A stretch of DNA of 45,562 nt from an uncultured Bacteroidales bacterium. GTDB taxonomy: Bacteria > Bacteroidota > Bacteroidia > Bacteroidales > Bacteroidaceae. The notes below the pieces were generated by a model. The model did no database searches. It saw only the letters and a list, made by a program, of their open reading frames with translations, and was not told where the DNA came from. Shown piece after piece: positions 8,721 through 16,692 of the stretch (position 1 is its first letter; every line of letters starts with the position of its first letter). The translations under genes and the position numbers were made by a program. Location of the stretch: contig CADBQP010000034.1 of assembly GCA_902796835.1 (NCBI GenBank), positions 1 through 45,562 on the forward strand, in the 5' to 3' direction.

Positions 8721-10631
8721 CTATTTTTTCCTGAACCGCCCGTTTTCAAACTCCACCATCTCTTCCGCCAAAAGATGGTTCAAGGCCTTACGTCTGTCTT
8801 CGGGCGAAGCCTTGTCATAGGTTAAATCGGACAATGGGCGCCATTCACCATCGGCCAAGACCGACAAAATATGCCTACACAAAGCTTCAACCTTCGAAGG
8901 GTGCTTAGCCCTGTCATAACATACGTCGCAATGCCCGCAATCGTGAGCTTGGATTTCACCAAAATATTCCAACAGCATTTTGCTGCGACACGTGTCGCCA
9001 GCAGCATAGCGCCACAGAGCCTCCATCTTTTGCTCCATGCTCTCACGGCGCTCATCGTAGGCACAGCGCGAAAGCGAGAACTGGCTCTCGTCGACACGTG
9101 AACGCAAATAGCGCACATAGGCGGCCCGCTTGCGCGGCACATAGTGCAATATGCGCTGAAACGAGAGGCTCTTCAGCGCCTCATAAACCGCTGAATAGTC
9201 GGTCTCAAGGGCATGGGCTATGCGCGACTCGTCGATGAACACATATTGCGCAAAAACGCCCGTATAGTTCCGCAAAACGTACATCAGCACTTTATTGGCA
9301 AAAGCCGTGAGGCGCAACTTGTAGAGTTCGTCGCGAGAGGCAATGAACATGAGGCGCGAGCGCGTTTCCTCGTCGTCGCGATAGTCGATGTAACCATCGG
9401 CAGTGAGCAGACGGAGGGCGCTCTCTACCTGGGTGGGAAACCGGCGAAAGGCACGGCAGAATTTCTGAATGTCGAACTCATAGTTGGCCCCCTCACCGTC
9501 GCCCACGGCCAGTTGGAAAAAGTAGGCCAGTTCGTTGTAAACACTGCACACAAAGTCTTTTGGAGGAAAGCTGTCGGCAAGGCGGCGCGCCATGCGCCGA
9601 TGGTCTGAATCGCCCAGCAGCAACACAGCCCAGGCCCGGCGACCGTCGCGCCCGGCACGGCCTGCCTCCTGAAAATAGGCTTCGATAGAGTCTGGAAAAT
9701 CGAGATGAACAACTAAACGGACATTACTCTTGTCGATGCCCATGCCAAAGGCATTGGTAGCTACCATCACTCTCGCTTCACCTCGCTGCCACATCTGCTG
9801 GCGAACTTCCTTGTCAACATAAGACAAGCCCGCATGATAGAAAAGAGCATCGATGGAAGCCTCATCGTGCAAGCGGCCCGCCACTTCGCGGCACAGGTCG
9901 CGACTTCGCGTATAGACGATGGCCGAACCATCGACGCTGCGCAAAATGTGGACCAACATGGCAAACTTGTCTTCGGCCTTTCTCACGATATAGGAAAGGT
10001 TGGGCCGCTCAAACGACATGGAGAATATGCTGAACGAATGGGCGGCGGGCTCCTGCATGGGGCGCGAGAGGTTGTGACAAATGTCGAGCGCGGTTTGAGG
10101 CGTTGCCGTAGCCGTGAGTGCCAGAATGGGGACTTCGGGATGCAACTGGCGCACGGAGGCTATCTGAAGATAGGAGGGGCGGAAATCGTGGCCCCACTGA
10201 GAGATGCAATGGGCTTCGTCCACGGCGACGAAGCTGAGGTGCATGCTGCGAAGCTTTCGCAAGAAAAATTCCGAAGCCAAACGCTCGGGCGAAACATAGA
10301 GGAATTTATAATTTCCAAAAATGCAATTGTCGAGAATGCGCTCCATCTCGTCTCGCGACTGCTCGCCATGCAACATCAAGGCGCCGATGCCTCGTGCCTG
10401 AAGATGCTCCACTTGGTCTTTCATCAGCGCTATGAGCGGAGAAATCACAAGGCATGTCCCCTCCATGGCCAAGGCCGGCACCTGAAAGGCAATGCTCTTT
10501 CCGCCCCCGGTGGGCATAAGCCCCAGGGTGTCGTGGCCGCTGGCTATGGAGCGGATGATGTCCTCCTGGATGCCGCGAAAGCTTTCGTAGCCCCAGTTCT
10601 CGCGTAAGATGGAAAGAAAATCTACCTGCAT
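8721..10631 (-). CDS. recQ: ATP-dependent DNA helicase RecQ
   Basis: The 636-residue SF2 helicase unwinds DNA 3'-5' in recombination and replication-fork repair. Q motif and GYESFRGIQ lead to Walker A PTGGGKS (40-46), DEAH is at 138-141 (VAVDEAHCISQWGHDFRPSY), and motif VI is EAGRAGRDG. A zinc-binding subdomain with CRSKMLLEYFGE and CGHCDVC follows. After it lies a winged-helix-like C-terminus (about 580-636) rather than a clear HRDC domain; an HRDC is found instead on the Pif1-like helicase in this window. It lies 81 bases after recJ on the same strand and faces topB. Confidence 0.95.
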   Translation of the reverse strand: MQVDFLSILRENWGYESFRGIQEDIIRSIASGHDTLGLMPTGGGKSIAFQVPALAMEGTCLVISPLIALMKDQVEHLQARGIGALMLHGEQSRDEMERILDNCIFGNYKFLYVSPERLASEFFLRKLRSMHLSFVAVDEAHCISQWGHDFRPSYLQIASVRQLHPEVPILALTATATPQTALDICHNLSRPMQEPAAHSFSIFSMSFERPNLSYIVRKAEDKFAMLVHILRSVDGSAIVYTRSRDLCREVAGRLHDEASIDALFYHAGLSYVDKEVRQQMWQRGEARVMVATNAFGMGIDKSNVRLVVHLDFPDSIEAYFQEAGRAGRDGRRAWAVLLLGDSDHRRMARRLADSFPPKDFVCSVYNELAYFFQLAVGDGEGANYEFDIQKFCRAFRRFPTQVESALRLLTADGYIDYRDDEETRSRLMFIASRDELYKLRLTAFANKVLMYVLRNYTGVFAQYVFIDESRIAHALETDYSAVYEALKSLSFQRILHYVPRKRAAYVRYLRSRVDESQFSLSRCAYDERRESMEQKMEALWRYAAGDTCRSKMLLEYFGEIQAHDCGHCDVCYDRAKHPSKVEALCRHILSVLADGEWRPLSDLTYDKASPEDRRKALNHLLAEEMVEFENGRFRKK

Positions 10632-10712
10632 GGCGCTTCAGAAGGGAGAAGATAAATAGTTTTTACATTCTTCCTGCTCACGGACAATTCTAACGGGCAG
10701 GATCCGCCGGGG

Positions 10713-12440
10713 CTAAGCCCCTGGCTCTTGCGGACGAATATCTTCAATCTGCAACTGCACATCGCCGCGTTTGTGGGTATTCTCCTCTATGCTGTAGCAT
10801 ATGTCAAAAGCGCGTTTCGTCTTAATGTAGCGAGCCTGCGAACTCTGGCCGAAGGCAATGCCGTTCATCACCTTGTTCGACACGTCGTCCACGAGCTCGA
10901 GTTTGATATGCTCTTGTCCGCGCCCCACCACCTTGCTGGTGCCGTAATCATAGACACGATGTGTGCAAAATATAGGCTTTTCGTTGCCAGGCCCAAAAGG
11001 CTGAAAGCGCTTGAGCTGCTGAAAGAATTTGAAGTCTATGTCTTTAAATTCCAGTTCTGCATCTATGTTGAGCGCAGGTTCGGTTTGCTCGTCGAGAATA
11101 TGTTTGCCCACATATTCTTCGAAGCGACGCGTAAATTCCTCAATGTGCTCCACTTTCATCGTGAGGCCGGCTGCATAGGTATGCCCGCCAAAGTTTTCGA
11201 GAAGGTCGGCACAGCTCTGCACGGCTTTGTATACGTCGAAACCGCTCACTGAACGCGCCGAGCCGGTGGCATAGCCCTCGTTCTCAGTGAGCACCACTGC
11301 CGGACGATAGTATATTTCAGTAAGGCGCGAAGCCACAATGCCAATGACACCCTTGTGCCAAGAAGGATTATATATCACTATGGCACGCTTCTCTTCGAGA
11401 TTGGAGGCGTGCTTGACCGACTCGACGGCCTGCTCGGTCATTTGCTTGTCAAGATCTTTTCGGGCTTCGTTGTAGAGGTTGATGCAATTGGCCTCCTCCA
11501 TGGCGGCAGCATAATCTTTCTCGACCAGCAGTTTCACTGCCTCGCCGCCGTTTTGAATCCTTCCGCTAGCATTGATTCTGGGGCCGATCTTGAAAATGAT
11601 GTCGGCCATGGAGAGCTCTCGCCCTCGCAATCCACACACCTCAAGTATGGCCTGAAAGCCCACTGAGGGGTTGGCATTGAGACGATGGAGACCATGGAAG
11701 GCCAAAATGCGGTTTTCACCAGTCACGGGTACTATGTCGCTGGCTATGCTTACAGCAGCAAGGTCGAGCAGGGGCAGCAGGCGGTTGAACTCAATGCCGT
11801 TGCTCATGGCAAAGGCCTGCATGAGTTTGAAGCCCACACCGCAGCCGCTCAGGTGAACATACGGATACCTGTTGTCGGCCCGCTTCGGATTGAGAATAGC
11901 CACGGCAGGCGGCAACACCTCGTCGGGCACATGGTGGTCGCAAATGATAAAGTCAATTCCTTTTTCCTTGGCATAGGCTATCTCGTCGACTGCCTTGATT
12001 CCACAGTCGAGCACTATCACCAACTTCACTCCCGTTTCGTAGGCAAAATCTACACCTTTGATAGAAATGCCATAGCCTTCGTCGTAACGGTCGGGGATGT
12101 AATAATCTATGTGGCTATAATACTGCTGCAGAAACCTATAGACAAGCGCCACGGCCGTGCAGCCATCCACATCATAGTCGCCATAGACCAAAATACGCTC
12201 CTTGCGCCCCATTGCCTCGTTGATGCGAGCCACAGCAGCCTGCATGTCGTTCATCAGGAAGGGGTCGTGCAAGTCTGTAAGGCTGGGCCGAAAAAACTTG
12301 CGAGCCGCAGCTTCGTCGTCGAGCCCACGGTCCACGAGCAGTTTGCCCAGCGCAGGATGAATGCCCAGCTTTGCAGCCAAGGCTTGCGCAGCAGCCACCT
12401 GCTCGGGCGAGGGGGCTTCGTACTTCCATTTGTATATCAT
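10713..12440 (-). CDS. recJ: Single-stranded-DNA-specific exonuclease RecJ
   Basis: The 575-residue DHH-family nuclease degrades single-stranded DNA 5'-3' and works with RecQ in end resection. Metal-binding motifs are GDYDVDG (87-93), the DCGIKAVDEI segment, DHH at 168-170 (FIICDHHVPDE) and the DHHA1-type GPRINASGRIQNGG region. Length matches RecJ. It is the first gene of a recJ-recQ unit. Upstream on the minus strand is a TATCTTTG -7 element (12537-12530), giving a leader of about 80 bases that contains a small GCTCC/GGAGC hairpin. Confidence 0.95.
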   Translation of the reverse strand: MIYKWKYEAPSPEQVAAAQALAAKLGIHPALGKLLVDRGLDDEAAARKFFRPSLTDLHDPFLMNDMQAAVARINEAMGRKERILVYGDYDVDGCTAVALVYRFLQQYYSHIDYYIPDRYDEGYGISIKGVDFAYETGVKLVIVLDCGIKAVDEIAYAKEKGIDFIICDHHVPDEVLPPAVAILNPKRADNRYPYVHLSGCGVGFKLMQAFAMSNGIEFNRLLPLLDLAAVSIASDIVPVTGENRILAFHGLHRLNANPSVGFQAILEVCGLRGRELSMADIIFKIGPRINASGRIQNGGEAVKLLVEKDYAAAMEEANCINLYNEARKDLDKQMTEQAVESVKHASNLEEKRAIVIYNPSWHKGVIGIVASRLTEIYYRPAVVLTENEGYATGSARSVSGFDVYKAVQSCADLLENFGGHTYAAGLTMKVEHIEEFTRRFEEYVGKHILDEQTEPALNIDAELEFKDIDFKFFQQLKRFQPFGPGNEKPIFCTHRVYDYGTSKVVGRGQEHIKLELVDDVSNKVMNGIAFGQSSQARYIKTKRAFDICYSIEENTHKRGDVQLQIEDIRPQEPGA

Positions 12441-12529
12441 TATATTGTGCTTTTATATTTTTCATATTTCCAGGGCTCCATTTTGGAGCATATAGTTATG
12501 TTGAGGGCCACATTAGCCCATTGTAGCCA

Positions 12530-12537
12530 CAAAGATA
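12530..12537 (-). promoter_or_regulatory. Candidate -7 element for recJ-recQ
   Basis: TATCTTTG on the minus strand fits the Bacteroidetes -7 consensus exactly, about 90 bases upstream of the recJ ATG. I could not find a convincing -33 TTG at the right spacing, so this is a partial match. Confidence 0.4.
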
Positions 12538-12652
12538 GAGATTTTTGGAAAATAACAGCATACACTTACCTATTTTTATGCCCACGGCCTCTCAAATCCT
12601 TCTTTTAACGAAAACAGAGAACGCCATGGGAAGGGCAAAGGTGGAGGGAGGA

Positions 12653-12684
12653 TTTCCGAATGTAACTTTTTTCCTTTATATTTG
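12653..12684 (+). promoter_or_regulatory. Promoter for the short WYL-regulator-like gene
   Basis: TTTC (12653-12656) and TATATTTG (12677-12684) are 20 bases apart. The -7 element is a full consensus match and the -33 box is one base off. The leader would be about 15 bases. An intact promoter in front of a gene that looks truncated is notable. Confidence 0.55.
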
Positions 12685-12704
12685 CTGCAAAAAACCGAAT
12701 ATCC

Positions 12705-12899
12705 ATGAAAACACCCACACTATTCAAGGAATACATATGGTTGGTAAACACCATTCGTAAAGCGGGGCGCATCACACTAGCTGAAATCAACGAGCGATGG
12801 GCCCTCACTGAGATGAGCGGAGGACTGCCCCTGGCACGCACCACATTCAACCGACACAAAGATGCCATACATGTTGCCTGCCGCCATTTCAAGCAATAG
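12705..12899 (+). pseudogene. N-terminal fragment of a WYL-domain transcriptional regulator
   Basis: The 64-residue product (LFKEYIWLVNTIRKAGRIT, then INERWALTEMSGG and RTTFNRHKDAI) closely resembles the start of Bacteroidales WYL-domain regulators, which have an N-terminal helix-turn-helix and are usually around 300 residues. The reading frame stops right after the predicted DNA-binding part. No WYL domain follows in any frame, since an unrelated gene begins 58 bases later. I read it as a remnant of a deleted regulator. An alternative is a functional stand-alone DNA-binding protein, supported by its intact consensus-like promoter. Confidence 0.6.
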
Positions 12900-12909
12900 A
12901 AACATAGCG

Positions 12910-12940
12910 TTGGCCGTATGAGCAGTTTTTAGTAACTTCG
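12910..12940 (+). promoter_or_regulatory. Promoter for the 95-residue orphan gene
   Basis: TTG (12910-12912) and TAACTTCG (12933-12940) lie 20 bases apart, immediately after the stop of the WYL fragment. The start codon is at 12958, so the leader would be only about 10 bases. The promoter shows the downstream gene has its own transcription start. Confidence 0.5.
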
Positions 12941-12957
12941 CACCCAAAATTCCACAT

Positions 12958-13245
12958 ATGCCCATTTGCCATCCCGATGCCAAGATTTTTGAAGAAGCCT
13001 TGCGTGAATATGTGCAGGAGCGGCTTCTGGCCACCTGCCCCTGCGACGACTATTTGGACGAGAGCGTCAGAATCGCCGATGCACGTAATGCGCTTTTCAT
13101 TACAATCAACGAAACCACCACCGACGAGGAGCACGACATTTACAGCCTACGCAACTTGTGCCGACTCGATGCCGACACAATGAACTTAGTTCCCGACGAA
13201 GGCAGAATCAGAAGCATTGCATACTACTACTTCGGAACGCTATAA
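12958..13245 (+). CDS. Hypothetical 95-residue protein
   Basis: I do not recognise this family. The product is 95 residues, acidic, with no signal peptide or membrane segment. It begins with MPICHPDAKIFEEALREYV, has a CPCDD motif near residue 28 and ends in a SIAYYYFGTL segment. The pattern of helical N-terminus, short strand-like ALFITIN and acidic linker suggests a small cytoplasmic alpha/beta protein. Its own promoter at 12910-12940 and start right behind it support expression. It is followed after 58 bases by the thioesterase gene and may be the first gene of the run through aroB. A role cannot be assigned. Confidence 0.6.
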   Translation: MPICHPDAKIFEEALREYVQERLLATCPCDDYLDESVRIADARNALFITINETTTDEEHDIYSLRNLCRLDADTMNLVPDEGRIRSIAYYYFGTL

Positions 13246-13303
13246 AAGCCATTCCGCACCATATATTTATTTATACCCTTTCAAGACAAAACCAAAATTC
13301 ACT

Positions 13304-13750
13304 ATGATTGGTCCTCAATTTGACGAAGGCGTATTCAGACACCGCCTGCCCATTCAGATACGGTTTATCGATGTAGATCGCTTTGGGCACGTAAACAACA
13401 ACTACTATTTCGCATACTACGATCTGGGGAAACAGGAATACCTAAAGGAAGTGTTGCATGAAGACATGATGGGCGGAGACCTCGTGCCCGTGGTGGTACA
13501 CATTGACGCCGATTTCTTCGTGCCCGTCTACTATGGCGACAACATCGTGATAGAGACGCGCATTTCACACATCGGCGAGAAAAGTTTCGTGTTGCAGCAG
13601 CGCGCCGTCAACGCGCAGAGCGAAACTACTGTATGCCAATGCACCACAATAATGGTGTGCTATGACTTGAAACAGAATTGCTCTGTAGAAATGCCCAAAG
13701 ACTATCGAACGAAAATTGAGAATTACGAGAATGCCAATCTTTCCAAATAA
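13304..13750 (+). CDS. Acyl-CoA thioesterase, 4HBT (YbgC-like) hotdog family
   Basis: The 148-residue product has the hotdog-fold signature RFIDVDRFGHVNNNYYFAYYD near residues 23-43. In the 4HBT/YbgC group the aspartate of DxxGHxNN is the usual catalytic residue. It would hydrolyse acyl-CoA thioesters in the cytoplasm; chain specificity is not readable. An in-frame extension upstream to 13217 exists, but ATG 13304 (MIGPQFDEG) fits the family's length and domain start. The end overlaps the start of aroB by 20 bases, indicating translational coupling. Confidence 0.82.
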   Translation: MIGPQFDEGVFRHRLPIQIRFIDVDRFGHVNNNYYFAYYDLGKQEYLKEVLHEDMMGGDLVPVVVHIDADFFVPVYYGDNIVIETRISHIGEKSFVLQQRAVNAQSETTVCQCTTIMVCYDLKQNCSVEMPKDYRTKIENYENANLSK

Positions 13751-14774
13751 CATTGCCCAGGCTGCAGACAAGGTTGTAACCCAGGCAGATGCCGACCGCC
13801 TCTTTGTGCTCACCGACGAGCACACCCATGACCTTTGCCTCCCCCTGCTGAGCAGCGTGCGTTCTTTGAACAATGCGCAGCATATCACCATAGGCGCCAC
13901 CGATATCCATAAAGACATAGCCTCGCTCACTCACGTTTGGCAGCAGCTTGTGCAGGGCGGAGCCACACGCCATTCGCTACTTCTTTGTCTGGGAGGCGGC
14001 ATGGTGACCGACCTGGGAGGATTTGCGGCCTCCACCTTCAAGCGCGGCATTCGATATGTGAACATTCCCACCACCCTGCTGGCCATGGTCGATGCCGCAG
14101 TGGGCGGAAAAACGGGAATCAACTTTTGCGGACTCAAAAACGAAGTGGGTGTTTTTTCCGAAGCCATGGAAGTAATTATCAGCACCGACTTCCTGCGCAC
14201 ACTCGACGCCGAGAATCTGCGGTCGGGCTATGCTGAAATGCTGAAGCACGCCCTGTTGAGCAGCGAAAGCCTGCTGAGCCAACACCTTGGATTCGACCTG
14301 GCTGCGCCCAACCTAAACAGGCTGCAAGAGTTGGTGTGTCTGAGCGTAGACATAAAGAGCCGCATTGTGGAAAGCGACCCTCATGAACGAGGACTGCGCA
14401 AAGCCCTGAACCTGGGACACACCATAGGCCACGCCTTCGAGAGCATGGCCATGGAAAAGGGCCGCCCCATTTTGCACGGATACGCCGTAGCATATGGCCT
14501 GGCGTGCGAACTGTGGCTCAGCACACAGCTCAAAGGGTTTCCGCAATCAGCCATGCGTCAAGTGGCAACCTTCGTCAGAAATTTTTACGGCCGGGCAGCC
14601 ATCACATGCGACGACTACGAACACCTGTACGAACTCATGAGCCACGACAAAAAGAACGTGGCAGGACAAATCAACTTTGCCCTGCTCAGCAAAGTAGGCA
14701 AGGTGGAACTCGACTGCCACGCGTCCAAAGATCTCATATTTGAATCCCTCGACTTTATGCGCGAAGGCTTATAA
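13731..14774 (+). CDS. aroB: 3-dehydroquinate synthase
   Basis: The 347-residue enzyme converts DAHP to 3-dehydroquinate, the second step of the shikimate pathway, using NAD and a divalent metal. The nucleotide-binding GGGMVTDLGGFAA and the segment RGIRYVNIPTTLLAMVDA followed by GGKTGIN are clear, as is the metal-binding LGHTIGHAFE. ATG 13731 (MPIFPNN) is chosen; a TTG at 13716 would add five residues but is less likely. The start lies inside the thioesterase gene. The FMN-binding membrane protein gene begins 28 bases downstream. No other aromatic-pathway genes are in the window. Confidence 0.94.
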   Translation: MPIFPNNIAQAADKVVTQADADRLFVLTDEHTHDLCLPLLSSVRSLNNAQHITIGATDIHKDIASLTHVWQQLVQGGATRHSLLLCLGGGMVTDLGGFAASTFKRGIRYVNIPTTLLAMVDAAVGGKTGINFCGLKNEVGVFSEAMEVIISTDFLRTLDAENLRSGYAEMLKHALLSSESLLSQHLGFDLAAPNLNRLQELVCLSVDIKSRIVESDPHERGLRKALNLGHTIGHAFESMAMEKGRPILHGYAVAYGLACELWLSTQLKGFPQSAMRQVATFVRNFYGRAAITCDDYEHLYELMSHDKKNVAGQINFALLSKVGKVELDCHASKDLIFESLDFMREGL

Positions 14775-14802
14775 AAACAGGACTTCTCCAAACGCATTAG
14801 GT

Positions 14803-16026
14803 ATGAAAAAAAAATTAGAGCAAATACTTTCGCTCCTCGTAGTTTTCCTTATGCTTGTCGCCGCAAGCCTGTGGAGCGGCCGACTGCTGGGCTACGAATT
14901 AAAGCCCGAAGCCAAGCCTTCTGCCTCAGCCAACCTGTCTTCCCTCACTGGCCAAAGAATATCGCTGCCGGGCTTCGAAAAATTCATGTTCACCCAGGTC
15001 GACACAGGCATTTGGCAGCTTCAAGCCCCCGACGGCACATGGCAGGGCACAGCACTTCACAGCGCCCATTTTGCTCCCGATGTCAGAGGCTTTGCCGGCC
15101 CGGTGCCGATTTGGATAATTCTCGACACATTGTCGTGCGTAAGTGCCGTGGTGCCCGACGTCAATCACGAAACGCCCGAATTCCTTGAGCGCGTGAGGCA
15201 GTCGGGTTTCTTCGAGCAATGGAACGGCATGAAAGCCAGCGATGTGGCCGGGGCCCATTATGACGCTGTGAGCGGAGCCACCTATACAAGCACTGCCGTA
15301 GCCCAAAACATGATAGCAGCCTGTGCCAGCTATGAGGCATCAACAAAAAAGGCAGCCATGCAGCCCACCATAGGATGGACCCGCGCCATAGCGGTATTGT
15401 TAGTGTTGCTCCTAGGAATTGCAGCGCGCCTGTGGCTCCGCAAAAAGGCATGGGTCCGGCTCACTATTTTAATACTCAATGTATTGGTGACAGGCCTGCT
15501 CTGCACACAATTTCTTTCGCTCACTCAAATGCTTTCGTGGACAGAAAATGGGGTAGACTGGATAGGCTCTCTTCCCCTTGTCGCCATGCTCCTGACCACC
15601 ATCGTCATGGCCCTGGCCGGCAAGCCCAATCATTATTGCACATGGGCCTGCCCCTATGGCAGCCTGCAAGAGTTGGCCTACCGCTTGCCCTTGCCACACA
15701 TCAAAGTAGCGCCGCGCTTCTATGCCATAGCCCGAAGACTGCGCACCTTTGTGCTTTGCCTCATTCTGCTGACAGCATGGCTGGGCGTGGGAGCCGACCT
15801 GCTGCTGCAATACGAGCCATTCACGGCCTTTCTCTTTGACGTGGCCACCCCCACGGTGCTCGTGCTGGCCACATCTTTCGTAGTGCTCAGCATGTTTGTG
15901 CCCAACCTTTGGTGCAAGGCACTATGCCCCATGGGCGAACTGCTGCAACTCGGACTTGAGGGCAATGCTATAAAAAAACAAGCCACAGTAAAAGAACAAC
16001 ATAAACCATCCACCGAAAATGAATAA
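14803..16026 (+). CDS. FMN-binding and 4Fe-4S-binding membrane protein (NosR/NapH/RnfG-like)
   Basis: The 407-residue protein joins an exported FMN-binding domain to a polyferredoxin-like membrane domain. An N-terminal membrane segment (9-27) precedes the FMN domain (about 45-180), whose SGATYTST sequence (157-164) fits the flavinylation motif SGATx[ST]; T162 would carry the FMN covalently. Further membrane segments lie near 194-210, 220-240, 257-272, 322-340 and 348-367. Cysteine motifs are CTWACPYG (C279, C283) and CKALCPMG (C371, C375), as in NapH/NosR-type iron-sulphur membrane proteins. ATG 14803 is chosen over an upstream in-frame start at 14740 because the hydrophobic anchor then begins correctly. 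Probable role: passing electrons across the inner membrane to the nitroreductase encoded next, which overlaps its stop. Confidence 0.85.
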   Translation: MKKKLEQILSLLVVFLMLVAASLWSGRLLGYELKPEAKPSASANLSSLTGQRISLPGFEKFMFTQVDTGIWQLQAPDGTWQGTALHSAHFAPDVRGFAGPVPIWIILDTLSCVSAVVPDVNHETPEFLERVRQSGFFEQWNGMKASDVAGAHYDAVSGATYTSTAVAQNMIAACASYEASTKKAAMQPTIGWTRAIAVLLVLLLGIAARLWLRKKAWVRLTILILNVLVTGLLCTQFLSLTQMLSWTENGVDWIGSLPLVAMLLTTIVMALAGKPNHYCTWACPYGSLQELAYRLPLPHIKVAPRFYAIARRLRTFVLCLILLTAWLGVGADLLLQYEPFTAFLFDVATPTVLVLATSFVVLSMFVPNLWCKALCPMGELLQLGLEGNAIKKQATVKEQHKPSTENE

Positions 16027-16642
16027 GTACAAACTCGTCAGCCTTGTGCTGGCCATAGCCCTCATAGCCTCACTGGCCCGACTTGTGATGAGCCTTTCGA
16101 ACGAGATTCCCACGCCAAGCGAGGCCGTAGTGCAAAACATTCTGTCGAGAAAAAGCGTGCGCAGCTACACCGACCAGCCCGTTCCCCGCACCATGCTCGA
16201 CTCGCTGGTTCGCCTCGGCATGGCTGCTCCCACAGGCATCGATGCTCGCCCGTGGCAGTTCATCATCTTCGACGACACCGCTTCCATACGCTCGCTCCAC
16301 ACAGCTTTGCCACGTGCCCAGCAACTCAGCGAGGCAACGGCGGCCATCCTCGTTTGCGGTGACACCACTGTTATCACGAAGCGCGGCATGCCGTCGGCCA
16401 CATGGATGCTCGACACCTCGGCAGCCACCCAAAACATTTTGCTCGGAGCCGAAGCCATGGGCCTCGGGGCCTGCTGGATTGGCATCTATCCCCACGACGA
16501 CCGCATGGGCCCCACAAGCGAGTTGCTCCAGTTGCCCGAGGGCATCATTCCCATGAGCCTCATAAGCATTGGCTACCCCAAGGGCGAGAATGCACCAAAG
16601 GATAAATACGACATCGAAAAAATTCATTTCAACGGATGGTAA
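16019..16642 (+). CDS. Membrane-anchored nitroreductase-family protein
   Basis: The 207-residue product has an N-terminal hydrophobic segment (about 5-25) that looks like an uncleaved anchor or signal. A nitroreductase-fold domain follows: RKSVRSYTDQPV (44-55) contacts FMN phosphate in this family, and MAAPTGIDARPWQF and GLGACWIGIYP are typical. Such proteins are FMN-dependent oxidoreductases; most are cytoplasmic, so the N-terminal anchor is a notable difference. The gene overlaps the flavin/iron-sulphur membrane protein gene by 8 bases, which strongly suggests an electron-transfer pair facing the periplasm. The substrate is unknown. Confidence 0.85.
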   Translation: MNKYKLVSLVLAIALIASLARLVMSLSNEIPTPSEAVVQNILSRKSVRSYTDQPVPRTMLDSLVRLGMAAPTGIDARPWQFIIFDDTASIRSLHTALPRAQQLSEATAAILVCGDTTVITKRGMPSATWMLDTSAATQNILLGAEAMGLGACWIGIYPHDDRMGPTSELLQLPEGIIPMSLISIGYPKGENAPKDKYDIEKIHFNGW

Positions 16643-16692
16643 ACAGCAAAAGGAAAAACAAGTTTGCAAATCGCAGAAGCAGCACAAACGCC

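Noticed and set aside
12474..12489. GCTCC/GGAGC hairpin as a terminator or riboswitch in the recJ leader
   Set aside because: The stem is only five base pairs with no T run and no wider conserved structure visible.
13716..13730. Upstream TTG start for aroB
   Set aside because: ATG 13731 gives a normal DHQ synthase N-terminus; the TTG would add five residues without family support.
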